64,000 nucleotides of DNA from Dichetophora obliterata (Eukaryota; Arthropoda; Insecta; Diptera; Sciomyzidae). Below are positions 1 through 12,181 of this stretch, in pieces. Below the pieces are notes generated by a model. The model ran no database searches, was not told where the DNA came from, and worked only from the letters and a program-made list of their open reading frames with translations. The DNA lies in contig OY986438.1 in the NCBI GenBank assembly GCA_963920525.1, positions 134,974,671-135,038,670 on the forward strand, given 5' to 3'. Both the position numbers and the translations under genes were made by a program. Within the stretch, counting starts at the first letter, position 1; every line of letters begins with the position of its first letter.

Positions 1-1063
1 ATTTGTGGTGTGTTCAAACGAAATGCATTTGCCACAGCCAAAGAGGTTGTTCGGATACTTGATTTAGATATCCACCACAGCACTGTTTGAAGACGAGCCA
101 TTGAGAACGATTAAATAAGTTACAGACCGGCAGAGAAACCTTTGCTTACAGCTAAGCATAAAAAACAAGTTGAGGTGTTACAATTTAAACAATTCTGTCT
201 GAAATTGTGACAACAAGTTGTAATTTATTGTTTTTTGGACTTAGTCTTGTAAAAGAGCACCTAAATTGGACCGATCAAAAATCGAAAACCGTTTTTTTAG
301 CGATGAATCAAAGTTCAACTTGATTAATTCAGATGGGATGTGCACAGTACGGTGCCACCCAGGTACACGACTTGAAGCCCGAAACTGCAAAATAAATTTT
401 AAGCACGGAGGCGGTGGCATTATGGTCTGCACTTGTTTTTCCTATAATGAAGTTGAACCATTTCAAAAAATCGATGGAATTATGAATGGATTTGTATAAT
501 AATAATTCAGAGTGGAATATGTCGCTTCAGTGAACGTTTCAGCCGATCACAACCCGAAGCACACTTCAAAGCTCATCAGAGATTACATAAGAGGCAATGG
601 GATTCAAGTCCTTGATTAGCCGGCACAGTCACAATGACTTGAATTCCATTGAAAATCTTTTTGGGATTTTGAAGGTAAAAGTTTCTGGTCAAAGGTTTCC
701 CCAATAAGACTGCACTGTATGAAGCGCTGAAACTTAATTGGGAACATATACTAATACTAACATATCTACTTTAATAGAGTCGATGCCGCTCAGCTGTGCA
801 GCGGTTATCAAGAATAATGGATCTTACACCAAATATTAATTATGTTGCTTTTGTTTTGCTCTCAGACAAACTGAATGCAGTCACATTAATTTTTAATTTA
901 ATAAAGAAAACAAAACCAAATTGGAATATGATTTGTTTTTAATATGATGTATAAATATATGCTTTGGTTCCTTTAATCATTTTTGTGTGTCCCTAATATT
1001 TAAAAAGATACATGATTTTGTAGTAGCGTATCGATTTTGTTGCTATTGTTTTGCGCAACACTG
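1..1063 (+). pseudogene. Tc1-like transposon remnant, 5' end beyond window
   Basis: Translating the + strand gives a broken Tc1-family DDE transposase. Bases 1-180 encode a helix-turn-helix-like stretch with stops. Bases 266-499 encode the first catalytic block, where FFSDESKFNL contains the first Asp (near 302) and HPGTRLEARN follows. In other frames, DHNPKHTSKLIRDYI (near 549) holds the second Asp and DLNSIENLFG (near 640) holds the Glu. At least two frameshifts and several stops show that it is dead. The right end is probably at 1063: the last bases read on the minus strand begin CAGTGTTGCGCAA, preceded by TA, and two other Tc1/mariner elements in this window also begin with CAGTG. The left inverted repeat lies outside the window, so the full length and target duplication cannot be checked. 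Confidence 0.8.
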
Positions 1064-1065
1064 TA

Positions 1066-4000
1066 TGTACATTTTGTTTGTGTTAAGTGCAAAAAAGCAT
1101 GAATATTTTGCTCATGCTCAAATGCACAGTCAAATGCACTGGATCGTGAATACTCCTAATAATAACAATGATGATACTTTAATAAACCTTTAATGAAATG
1201 CTAAACAATTCAGTTCTTTTTAATTTTTTTTGTCCGCCAGTTTAATCAGGAATTTCTATCGTGTTTAAAATGCACATATTTTTATGCGATTCAGATCAAC
1301 TAACATTAATTTTACAGTACATAACATTTACAAGATGTATAGGATGCTGCTGTGCATGAAAATAATAAATTGTGTGATGAAAAAAAGTGGCAGGATCAAG
1401 AACCTTACAACACACTACGAGCACTGACCTGGAAGCCTACAAGCATGCACGTTGTTCTGATTCCACAATTAGATTGATCAATTTATTGATAAAAGATCAA
1501 TCAAACATCTCATAATCTGACAATGTATGTGAGGACACAGTGCTCATCAAGTAAATACTTAAGATACATAAAATTAAATCATGTTCAGACAAAAAATAGA
1601 TTTGGTCAAACGGTATGATGGATATTAAGCCAGAAATGATGGAAGATCAAGCGTCATTAACGAAGTATCTGTATTCATTACTATAAAAAGAGATGCTCAC
1701 TCTCCTTGTTAGAGACCTAAATCATAAAAAATATAAAGCGCGTCTAAAATGCAAGCAACATTTAAAATTTCTGACAAAAAAGGTTGATTTAATCATTTTT
1801 CTTCCTTATCTAGTGTTTTTGCTTTGTAATCAAAGTACCAGCAACTGAAAGCAAACAAGCCATTTAGCCCATATTTTGTCTAGGCACCAGACAATAACTC
1901 AAGCAAAGCGTAACAAAAGAAAAGCAAATAAATCGCAACACCCCAACAGCTTTGCAATGTCAAAAACCTTAAGTGAAACTGTGGCTATAACGACGACGGC
2001 AGATAAAATTCACCAACTCTTTGGGGAATTTAGGAAGAAATACAAGATATAAAAAAAACATGAAAAATATAAATAGAAACTCAAGATAGATAAAAATAAA
2101 ACACAAACAAAAAGAACAAAGAAGAAAAAAATACATATATATATAAAAGTCTAGAAATGATGAGATGATGATAAACTACCCGCGGCTTAAATAAAACAAT
2201 GGGTTGCTTTTATGCTCTAGAAACTTATTATAGTGTATGTATTCAATGCATGCATTTGTCTTTGGCTGGGTGGTTGTTTGTTTGTTTGTTTGCTTGTGTT
2301 GCTTAAAGAAAACTCCAACTAAATGTGGTGGTGACTATAAAGTGTGACTTTAGTGAGTATGTGTGTAGTATACACAAATATTCGCACATATTCGTAGTAG
2401 TGTGTAAAAAGCAACAGCAGCTTTGCAACTGGGAAAATGTTTAAATAATAGTCCATGTGTGAAAAAACCCGGAAGAGAACTTGACTTTACTTAAAAGCTA
2501 AAAAAGAAGGCAAGAGGAAGCAGGCTGGAAGCAACTGCAGTTAGTTTGCTTCTACTTGTGTTGATGTTGTTGTTGATTTTACTGCTGCTTCTGCTGCTTC
2601 TGCTGCTGCGGTTGTTGTCGCTGCTAGACTTGTTATAGCCTTCGGTGTTTGTTCTGCTGAAACTAGTATCATCAAAGCTGGTGTTACTTAAGAGCATTAA
2701 AGTTAAGGTTTTGTGTATCTTGAAAGTTTCCACAACCAACAAAGGAAACAGAGTAGCATCCAAAAAATACTAACAATGATTGTTGGGAGGTAATAAATTT
2801 TAATGCTAACCTTTTTTTTACTTTCAAAATAGTAGTGGATGGTTTTACGTTTTTTCGATTGTTGTGGAAGAGGTTGAAGCAGTATTCAAGCTAAGCCATT
2901 AAAATCTATCGAACAGCTTAGGTGAATGAACAGTAGGGAGCATCAAGTTGTCTGCTTGGTGTTGGTGGAAAAAAATACGAACTGATGGCTCTTGTGTCCT
3001 CAAACTTAATGGCGTAATTCACTTAAAATTGTCCCGAGTTGTGATTTGAAAAGCCCAGCCAGGCTTTTTTTTATATCTAATGTTTATTTAAATCACCGCA
3101 TTTGAATAATTATGATGATGATTACGGTACTCATGCTATGTGATCATAAATATTACGAGCACGATTTTGGAATATCCTTATTGAACAATTTTTGGAAGAC
3201 ACAGGAAAGTTTCTTGAAACCAGTTTAAAGTTTTAAAAGTTCTGAAGTTCAAGTTGTTTTAAAGGTACACTATGACGTATGATGAACATTAAATTTAATT
3301 AAATGCTTTATTATTTTAAACTGCTTCATCAAAGTAACAACTTTTTGATTCATTTCTGTAAAATTTTTTTAAAAATTTAAATAATTTAAAATGGAAATGC
3401 ATCATATTTTTTTAGGTCTGTGTTTTGAACTCTCTATTTAATTAAAATATCATTTATTTTATATCCTTTTCAACTCTTTCACCAGTTTTGTTTCATTTTG
3501 TTTTAGCTCCATTTATTTTACAAGCTCATTTATAAGCCACAACAGCTTCCAGCTGTGGCTGTTTGCACGACTAGAACAACAGAAAAAAAATAGAAAAAAA
3601 AACTGAGCATAACAAAACAAAACAACTCGTTAAAAAAGTTTTTTTTTTATTGTCGCTAGAAACTAGAAATACTTTCAGTGTTTAAATGAAAATGTGGCTG
3701 TTTGAGTGACAAGCAAATGTTCTGTATATATCATACACACAGGCACAAACACCCACACACACTCATATAAATAGTGCCATCTCTACTCCATGCCGGTAGC
3801 AGTCTTAAGAATGATAACTAAGCAGTAGACAAGAACAAGATAAGACCAACAACCACAACCGCACAAACACGAAGTCATCTGCTGACACAAATAAAAAGCT
3901 CAGATAGATATTTTTCCGTCTGAAATAAAATTGGGCAATTTGAGCAGTCTAAAGTATACAACATTCACTCATTTTTCATTTCATTATCATGTTCTACTGT

Positions 4001-4289
4001 ATTGTTTGTTTGGGGAAAAAAAGAAAACTAATGAAATGAAAGAAAGCTTTAATATGCTTTAAAGTAAGTAAAAATTGTCAAAAATTTTATAATAGGGAAA
4101 ATAATGGAAAAAATAAAGTTATTCCTCATAAACTGTGTTTGGTTTTATATCTTAATTGCATGTTGTTAAAGTGGAAAATTAGCTCCTCATAAAATTTTAT
4201 TTTCCAATAATATATATAATTGAAAGTACTTAAATTTCTCAAATAGAATTCTCAAATAGTATTAATCAGTAGTATTCTCAAGCAAAATG
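1066..4289. other. Unassigned non-coding stretch with simple repeats
   Basis: I recognise no gene here. There is a (GTTT)n run near 2276-2291 and an imperfect trinucleotide (GTT/GCT) tract at about 2555-2630 that reads as poly-Ser/Asn on the minus strand. There are also A-rich runs and short CA-rich tracts near 3730-3765. The relatively GC-rich, non-repetitive texture around 2200-2500 and 3500-3950 could be old host sequence, but this is only an impression. Confidence 0.5.
2555..2630. repeat. Imperfect trinucleotide (GTT/GCT) tract
   Basis: Runs of GTT and GCT/GCTTCT triplets. An open frame crosses it on the minus strand (2491-2763), but the Ser/Arg/Asn repeat composition follows from the triplets and nothing else in that frame looks like a protein domain. 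I treat it as a microsatellite. Confidence 0.6.
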
Positions 4290-5141
4290 TTTCGTACTTG
4301 CTTAAAAATATCCATAAACTACCATGGTATACTAAAGGCCTTAAAAGATTGAAAAATCATAGAAACAAATTTTATATTCTTTACAGGGATACGAAAAGTG
4401 CTTTGCATCAATACAAATACTTATATTTTGCGCGTGAATTTGATTTTTTAAACTAGTTTTTATACAAACAGCATATTATTTCTATCGAGTAAAATATCAA
4501 ATTCAATCCTAAGTTTTTTGGCGTTTTGTTCAGGTAAAAAAATAATAGCTCGTTTGTTCTTTCGACTTTAACTTTAAATTCTGAGATTTCTAATAATATC
4601 CAGGATTCTACCAATCTGTTTGCTGAATTTTTTATCGTCATGATGCTTTATCTAAAATTGAATTTGATAGCACTATTAATATAGGTGTGTTTTCTCTGTT
4701 AGAGCAAGAGGTTATTGAAGGTATAGAGAGTATTAAAATATCAATGAAATCAGATATTGATGGGTTATCTGCATTTCGTTTTAAAAAATGCGCATATTCT
4801 CTAGCGCATTAGCTATTATTATTGGTTTTTAACAAATCATTGCACTCTGGTACTTTCATTAAAAATTGGAAAATTGCTTCAATAACACCAATTTTCAAAA
4901 GTGGATGTAAAAATGATAACACAAATTATCGGCCAATATCGAAACTGTCCAATACGGCTAAGCTTTTTGAAAATATTATTATTGTAAGATTAAACTAAAT
5001 TATGCTTTAAGAAATGTTATATCCCCGTCACAGCCTGGTTTTGTTAGTGAACGGTCAACAACGACGAATTTGGCCGTATTTACAAATTCTTGTTTGTCTT
5101 CTTTTGCTGATGGTTTTCAAGTCGATACTATATACACCGAT
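4290..5141 (+). pseudogene. LINE (non-LTR retrotransposon) reverse transcriptase fragment
   Basis: Fragments in several frames match the region before the reverse transcriptase and its first half. WYTKGLKRLKNHRNK is followed by an Asp/Ser-rich linker. Then come IDGLSAFRFKK, a block reading NWKIASITPIFKSG, the motif NTNYRPISKLSNTAKLFE (about 4922-4975), a SQPGF-like stretch, and FQVDTIYTD at the end. That last piece is the start of the first catalytic Asp motif, and it stops abruptly where the hAT-like end begins at 5142. Many stops and frameshifts make it a fossil. The family resembles the LINE at 53863-56395 in organisation, but I did not assign a clade. Confidence 0.75.
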
Positions 5142-5590
5142 CAGAGGCCGGATTCTGAAAATCGCTTAGCTTAAGCTAAATCTCTATCGCTGAGTGCTAA
5201 AAAAATGCTTCGTTCAAATCTCTAGCGATTTCGCTAAAATGCGATTCTGAGTTTCAAATCGCCTAGCTAAAAATGTTACTTCTACTAATTTAATATTAAC
5301 TCTTCTAACTTTCTTAGACACAAAATCGTTTAAATCATTTTAAAAGTTGACTTATTCTAAGACATAATTTGCAATTGCCATTATAGCAAAAGCATTTATA
5401 CGGTTTTGCGGCATTGAAGGACGAGCACAGTTTTTATTAGTTATAATTTAGAAAAACTATGTTCACCCGTGGCGTTTGATATCATAAGACTTCTTTATAT
5501 TTGCAAGGCTATCATTATATTCGGAAAAGTTGATTTTGCCATATTATCCAAAAACAATTTATATGATTCCTCGGCCGGTGCAATTTTGTC
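5142..5590 (-). pseudogene. hAT-like element end with C-terminal dimerisation domain fragment
   Basis: A terminus starting CAGAGGCCGGATTCTGAAAA interrupts the LINE; CAG-rich starts are typical of hAT ends. Just inside, on the minus strand, 5270-5580 translates across frames to pieces such as EHSFSKL, LIKTVLRSSMPQNRINA and FAIMAIANYVLE. These resemble the C-terminal dimerisation region of hAT transposases, and the order (C-terminus next to the end) is as expected. A possible short intron with donor GTAAGT lies just upstream on the minus strand, near 5628-5668. The motif GATTCTGA...ATCGC..TAGCT appears twice within the first 140 bases. I could not find the other end of the element or its 8-bp duplication, so the extent is open. 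Confidence 0.5.
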
Positions 5591-6099
5591 TTTCCCCACA
5601 TGTACTAATTGAAAAAAAAGAACCTGAAAATTAGAAATAAAATTTGAAGAGTAAGCATTTACTTACCTATTTAAGGGACCATTAAAGTTTTTTAAGCAAA
5701 AAACTCTGTATTAAAAGTTTTATTTTAAAGTGACTGTTTATTTTATGTAATTTTTGTTTTAACTTTATAACCACATAATTTTTAAAGAAAATATTTTTAA
5801 CTTTTTCTATAACCAATATTAATTATTATAGCAGTTTATGTAAGCACTTGAAATATGCGGTGAACACGATTTTTCGGAACTTGTTCATCTAAATATAAAA
5901 TAAATAATTTAGGCTCTGCTGAACCTTTTTGAGCTTCTAATCAAAGATTTTTGAAAAATGTGGATTTTTATTTAAATGGCAGATGAAAATCTGATTTTTG
6001 ATAAATAAAGTCAATTTTTTTTAGATTATAATGAAGAAAATATTTGTCCAAAATAAAAATTGGACAATTAAAGATTACCAATTATATTTCCTTAACATG
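5591..6099. other. Unassigned, probably interior of the hAT-like element
   Basis: AT-rich sequence between the hAT C-terminal fragment and the Tc1-like insertion. No convincing coding sequence is visible. Confidence 0.3.
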
Positions 6100-6101
6100 T
6101 A

Positions 6102-7733
6102 CAGTGGCTCACAGCTTATTTTATGCAGTGCATACTTTCAATTTTAGGGCTTTATAACAACGGAACTAACAGGAATAGAAAAAATAATATAGTATCATTT
6201 AAAAGAACAAGATGTTTAGTTTACTAAATTTACTTAATTTATTGTAAAAATATATATTAAGTTGGCTTAAAATTAAGAAACCAGAAAATACTGCTTAATT
6301 TCATATCACAGCTTATTTTATGCAGTCACTTGTTATTTATTAATTTTTCGTATTGATTAATGATATCTGATATTTTTATTATTTGGTATGATAGCCCTGG
6401 TTGTCCACAACAGATCTAAGGTGGTTTGGAATTGATGCGACCAGCTTCGTTTCAATATCTCTTTCAGGTGGTTTTGGTTTGAAATTTGATGTTTCCGGAT
6501 ATTTTTTCCAATAAGGACCACACATTTTCAATAACATTAAGGTCTGATGACTGTGCTGGCGGCGTCATCAATTGTGGGCATTTGTATATTAGCCTGGTTT
6601 GCACAATACCCGCTTTGTGCTTTTGATCGTCATCCTGGTAAAATCGGAAATTCAATTTTATACCCAGGACCTTTACACTCTGCAACAAATTGTTCTTCAG
6701 GATCTGTTGGTAATTAAATTTGTAAGTTGTTGTTTCACTAAACGGCAACTTCCCAGTACCAGTAGCTGTCATTCAGGCCCAAACCATGACGCTGCCACCG
6801 CCATGTTTCACGGTTTGTTTCATGTTTTTTTTTGTTAACCTCGTTATTCGGTTTTCGCCACATATAGCACATACCATCTGAACCGAATAAATTGATCTTC
6901 GATTTATCTGCAAAAATAACTGAATTCCAGTACTCTGGGGCCTTGGACATATGTTCTTTGTCGTAGTTGAGTCTGCATATACTGTTTTTGGGGCTAATAA
7001 ATGGCTTGTTTCGTGTTACTCGGCCATGAAAGTTCTTTTTGCGCAAGACACGTCGAATAGTTTCAGCACTACACTATTTGCTTAAGTCAGTTTGAACTTC
7101 AAAAGCCATTTTCGGAGCTGAGAGTCTCGGGTTAGCCTTTATCTTCCGTGCAATATGCCGCTCGTCGGTTGCATTAAAAATTTGGTTTGATGCTTCTTTG
7201 CTCTTATTGTGCAATCGATTCTTATGGACGAAGCGCTCGATGAATTTTTGCACTTTAGAGGAATTGATATTAACCATTTCAGCCATTTTTCGCTGCAAGC
7301 TGCAATTTTTAAAATAGTATATAACCAATGCTCATTGTTGTAGCATTGTGCGCGCTCCTATTTAAAATAATCATAGAAGCAGACACTTGAAGCAAAAAAA
7401 TCAGACTAAAATGCTAACAAAAAGCAAATATAGAAACAGAACGAAGGCATAGCTAACGAAAGTACCGTTAGACAGCGCAGCATTAGAGTACCGTAACAGA
7501 GAGAAGTGACTGCATAAAATAAGCTGTGAGATGAAATTAAGCAGTATTTTCTGTTCTCTTATTTTTTAAACAACTAAATATATGTATTCACAATTAATGA
7601 AAAACCTTTGTTTAACTAGACTTTTTGCTCTTTTAAATGACACCATATTATCTTTTGTATTTTAGTTAGTTTTGTTTTTATAAAGCCCTAAAGTTTAAAG
7701 TATGCACTGCATAAAATAAGCTGTGAGCCACTG
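6102..7733 (-). mobile_element. Tc1-like transposon with complete IR/DR termini (1,632 bp)
   Basis: Both ends are present: the element starts CAGTGGCTCACAGCTTATTT and ends with the inverted copy. It is flanked by TA at 6100-6101 and 7734-7735. The inverted repeats are about 220 bp and each contains two direct repeats of a 21-bp motif that includes CACAGCTTATTTTATGCAGT, at 6109-6129 and 6306-6326 on the left, and inverted at 7509-7529 and 7706-7726 on the right. The spacing is 197 bp on both sides, which is the IR/DR arrangement known from Minos and Sleeping Beauty-type elements. It carries one minus-strand transposase gene, which is broken. It lies downstream of the hAT-like end and may be nested in that element. 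Confidence 0.93.
6380..7328 (-). pseudogene. Tc1-family DD34E transposase, inactivated
   Basis: A likely start is the ATG near 7286 (MAEMVNINSS). The N-terminal part (7286-7074) carries helix-turn-helix-like sequence ending in a stop at about 7071. The catalytic part resumes immediately (RRVLRKKNFHGR). FADKSKINLFGSDG holds the first Asp. After a frameshift near 6790 come YQDDDQKHKA with the second Asp and SSDLNVIENVWSLLE with the Glu, so all three catalytic positions are present. A second frameshift near 6470 leads to a C-terminal tail reading VASIPNHLRSVVDNQGY, ending near 6383. The length is close to a normal Tc1 transposase (~300 residues). One stop and two frameshifts make it non-functional as read, although the ends are well preserved. 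Confidence 0.88.
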
Positions 7734-7735
7734 TA

Positions 7736-10330
7736 CATAAAATTTGGTAGCGATCCTTTACGTAGTTTTCGAGTAATGTTGTCTACAGGTTTCAAGCAGC
7801 ACTTTCGAGAAAAACGCGTTTGAAAATTTTTTTATCTATAGCTTTCAGAGTATTTTCTTCAGACGTTTGTGCTTATAACTACAACCATGATTCAATTATT
7901 ATAAGGTTATTCGTATTTTTTGACGCATGCTTATTTTTTATAAACAAACATATTTTGACAATCTGCTAACAGTTTTTTGTGCTGTTGGAAAAAAAAGGTA
8001 TGTTTCAGTGTTTCGTTGTGTAGTTTTCTAGTGTAGTAGTTTTTCAATGATTTCTTGCCAAGTTAATAAGAAAAAGAAACTATGTAGGTGTTGCGTCGTA
8101 AGTGCATGCTATGTTGTAAGTGTATTCTAGGAATTTAGAAAACTCCTTTGCAAATTTAAAATAAAAAGTTATTTTTACCATTGCTCAAAACCTAATTAGT
8201 GAATTTTATTTATTGAAAGTATAATTTAGAGGAAAGTTAGTTAAGGCAAAAAACAAATTATAAAGAAATACTAGTGGTATTCAATGAACCCCGTGTTGTC
8301 GATGTAAACATCGTATGTTCGGTAAGTTTACAGCATCGTAATTTGCAATTATAAAATTGTAAGGGATTAAACATACGCAGCTTGCGGCACAAAAACGTGG
8401 TGTATACATAATGTGACCAACATTTTCAAAGCAAAAAGAAGTACACGCACAGACTTTAGAAAGAGACACAAAAGAAGTACATAGAATTAATATAGAATTA
8501 CAAAATAGAAGTACATCCAAAAAATATAACGAAGATATTAAAAGATGCATGAATAAATCCATTAAACAAACAGTTTAATTTATAAGAGATTTAAAATTAG
8601 ATTCAGCTTACAATTCATTGCTTATTAAAGTAGTAGTCCACCAGTTTGACAAATTCAATAAATAAATTTTTTTAATTTTTTGCAATAGAATATAAAAAAT
8701 AAATCTTAAAAATATACTCTAAAAGTCTTAGACCTAAATTGGAAATATTTTTAAAGTTACAGCCAAAAAAAGAGAAAGTGTCGTAACGTATATAAAAGTG
8801 CTGTAAAAACTTTAAACAGGTTTTTTTCGAAACTACGTTTTCGAAACTTCGGGGAAGCACTAACTAAAAACTATTCGACCGATTTGGCTAAAAATTTCAC
8901 CTGTTATTTAAGGCATACATAGCTAGTTCTGGAACTTGAGAACAATCAATTTTTCAGTAAGTTAATTTTTTAAACAAGTTAAAAAAAGTTAGATTTAAAA
9001 ATTTTTTTCAAAAGTGCGTCATATTTTATTTGTTTTTTTTTTCAAATATACATATTATAGGGTAGTGCACTACAATAAAGCCTGCAGAACGATATTCTCT
9101 TTGATTTTTATATTTCAGATGAACACGTAAGGCTGAGTGCTTCCCCCAAAAAACATCCCTTCTTTCGAGTACTCTTCTTTGATATAGATTACTATAAGCA
9201 AATTAATGTACAATCAAGTCACAGAAAATTCTTTTGCACATTTTATGATATCAATAATAACATGTTAAAATTTCAAAATGATCGCATTTTATTTTCTTAT
9301 TTAAAAAATTTATGAAAAAGTCAACATTTCGGGCGTCACACTGGGCTACTACCTTAAAATAAATAAAGTTACTTGAATCGACTACAGAAACAAATCTTAA
9401 ATAATTTTTTTCAGTAGTAAGAGAAGTGTATTTTGAATAGATTTATGAAAAAATTGTCAAAATGATGTCAAAAAGAAGTACAACAAGTAAAAATAAGTAC
9501 TTTTTAGCGTACTTCGATACAAGAAGTACAGTGAGAAAAAAAGAAGTAAAACACTTCCAAAAGGAGTACGGTTGGTCACATTATGTATACAGTACGTATA
9601 ATGCGTATTATGCGACCGTGGTTTATTTTTGTTTTAACGAATTTTTGTTTCTTTTTTCTTTCTTAACAATTTAAAAAAGTTAAAATGCACTTACCATGGA
9701 TATAAAATTTTTGTAAAGTTATGCAATTAAATCGGTTAATTAACTTATTTAGAACGCGCCACTAAACGCTTTTTTTTAGGTTTCATAGTTAGGTTTAAAG
9801 TGTTTATTAAAATAAACGAACAAAATTATATTTATTTTTGTATTTATATTTATTTATTTATTTATTTATTGGCCAAACAAGGCAATGCAATTTACTTATT
9901 CATATATTATATATATTATATATTACTTATATATTTATTAACATAGTTTTCATTGAAGTTAGTAAATAAAAATAATTTAAAAAGTTTTTAATGCACTAAG
10001 AAATCGGAGCAATAAAAGTACTAGAACAAAATTAATAGTAGTCAATATAGTACCCATTAGTATGATATTTGGGCAACCGTGTGCATTTTTAGCTCGAATG
10101 AAATTGCTCTTAAGATTTTTTCTACTCTCATTTTCAAATAAGCATACGAAATTGAGAAAACGTCAAAAATACGAATAACCTTATAATAATTGAATCATGA
10201 CTACAACAATTTTTATTTAATCGACTAAATATTTTCTGAGAATATTTGAAGGATGCTATACATTCGATAAATATAAATAAAAAAAATTGCGTTTTGGTCG
10301 CGTAAAAACTTTAATGGGCCCTCAAATAAA
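7736..10330. repeat. Region of two nested inverted repeats, origin unknown
   Basis: Outer arms at 7884-7925 and 10161-10201 match over about 41 bases with one gap (core TTATTATAAGGTTATTCGTA). Inner arms at 8401-8421 and 9571-9591 match perfectly over 21 bases (core GTATACATAATGTGACCAAC). The sequence beyond the outer arms is also loosely similar when inverted. The interior has no recognisable gene: open frames at 8281-8562 (minus) and 9462-9674 (plus) show no domain. A (TTTA)n tract sits at 9840-9870. It could be a degraded foldback or TIR transposon; I saw no target duplication. Confidence 0.5.
9840..9870. repeat. (TTTA)n microsatellite
   Basis: Short run of TTTA units within an AT-rich stretch. 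Confidence 0.75.
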
Positions 10331-11262
10331 ATCTTCCGAAGCACAGCGAACGATGAAACATATCAATACGCAATATTTTTATCAATAAATAATTTATTAT
10401 TTTCTACTTTTAGCTACTAGGCAAACTATAACTTTTATAACAATATCTGTAGTAACTACATAAGAAAAACTTCGGCCTTTCACACTCGTCGAATTTTATA
10501 ATATTAGATAAAAAAAGTATATGAAATAAAATCTCGTAATCAAACTTACCTGTTTACTTCAGTTTTAGTATTAAACTCGCTCGTCGTCTCGTCGATTTTC
10601 TCAAAGCGCTGACAGACTATATAAAAAAATTTAGCGATCTTATCCAAATTCCAAAGTTTTGAAACATAGAGCTCAGTTAAACTTTTTAAATTAAATTCAC
10701 GGTTTTTTTATAATACAACCACGCTGCGTAACGTATCCAGCGAATCCGATCGTATCCAAAGCTTGTTAAACTAATAACACATTTCAATTGTCAGTGCACT
10801 CCGAAAAGACTTATGACTTTCTCCAAAAATGCAATATTTTTTCTGCCCTTTGTGGAAACTCTGCCCTGTTGAGAATAAAAATAGTGACCTATAAAATTAA
10901 ATCGTGTTCGTTTCGCAAAAATGTTGACCTCAAAAGAAAAAAAAATTCAGATTTCTCCAAGATGGCAGAAAAAATGCAACATTTTTTGAGAAACGAAAAT
11001 GCCATTAACATAAACAAATTATGAGTGTAAGACAAGTAACGAGACAATCATCTCAGTCTCGTTGAGTGAGGCTTGTTTTTTTTGCTTTTTCATGCATTTG
11101 TTGTTGGTACAGCGAGCAAAAAAAGTGTAGTTTTAGTAATTGTAGTTTTTTTGTAGATATTGTTGATTTTACTAAAATGCCAAGACAAAGTTAGTAGAAA
11201 ACAAATTAAAAGGATTGGCCAACTTTTCTTCTGGATACCCATGTCTGGCGTAATTTAATACG
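10331..11262. other. Unassigned stretch
   Basis: No domain is recognised. A short exon-like piece on the minus strand (about 10550-10605) reads QRFEKIDETTSEFNTKTEVN and ends at a good donor (GTAAGT), but its context is unknown. A weak inverted pair lies at 10821-10848 and 10962-10990 (CAAAAAATG...CATTTTTTG type). Confidence 0.3.
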
Positions 11263-11264
11263 TA

Positions 11265-12179
11265 CACTATAAAAAGTTTTTGTTGAAATTTACTACAACA
11301 GTTGTAGGCAACAGGTTAGCTACTAAAACTGTAGTAAATTTACACACACTTATTTCATTCAACATCTTGTTTCCATTGTTGTGTAGTGAAATTCAACAAA
11401 TAGTGTTGAATTTTGCTTAAAATAGGAAGCAATGAAATTGATATTGCAGCGAAATTAAACATCAATTGTTCAATGTTACTTTCATCTGTGTAGTGCCAAT
11501 ATAAATATACTACTTCGATTTCAGAAAAATTCAACAATTTATATTTAGTTTTACTATAATTGATGAAGTCAATCTAAACTTCTATTGTTATTCTAGTAAA
11601 GATATAAAAAAAAACAATTTGTCACTTTTGACGGCACGTGCAGAGATATGGTTTGATTTCTGTTTCATGTTTATTCTTCTTCAAATTGGCACTACAAAAA
11701 ACGAAATGAAAAATAAACACTTAGGAATTGAAGAAATGAAACACAAGAAATTTTTTGATTATTTCAAAGAACTAAAAGATTCAGATATTGCTGACAAAAT
11801 ATCACTAATATCACAGCATTCAATTAACTTTTACTAAAACCGAATTCTCATTACACTTTTTTAATCAAAAATCAGAGAACTTTAAGTTAATGATCCTAAC
11901 ACTTTGACAAGCTAACTCAACTGAGCATCTGTTGAATATATTGTCGATGTTGAACATTCAACTGTTTAATTTTAATTAAATTTATGTAGTAATCTATTAC
12001 TTTGCAGCTGTTATTGCAACAAAATTCAACATTTATTGTTTAATTTTAGTAAGAATTGTGTAAATTGGTAAACACTCAAAAATTAATGCAAGATTTATAG
12101 TAAAATCAGACATCAGTTAGAATTTCAACAAAAAATTACTGTAATAATTTTAGTAAATTTACATATCTTTTTTAGAGTG
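11265..12179. mobile_element. TA-flanked MITE-like element with subterminal repeats (915 bp)
   Basis: The ends are imperfect inverted repeats, CACTATAAAAAG on the left and CACTCTAAAAAAG read inward from the right, flanked by TA at 11263-11264 and 12180-12181. Inside, short words related to AGTAAATTTAC and AAATTCAACA recur many times in both orientations, giving a repetitive, foldback-like interior. The longest open frame (11619-11837) shows no domain. This fits a non-autonomous DNA transposon; the superfamily is not resolved from these ends. Confidence 0.65.
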
Positions 12180-12181
12180 TA

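Noticed and set aside
2491..2763. Ser/Asn-rich protein on the minus strand
   Set aside because: The frame exists because of a triplet microsatellite; no domain or splice context supports a gene.
8270..8290. A second copy of the 45008-45240 MITE, because TAGTGGTATTC is shared
   Set aside because: Only 11 bases match and no matching right end was found near 8270.
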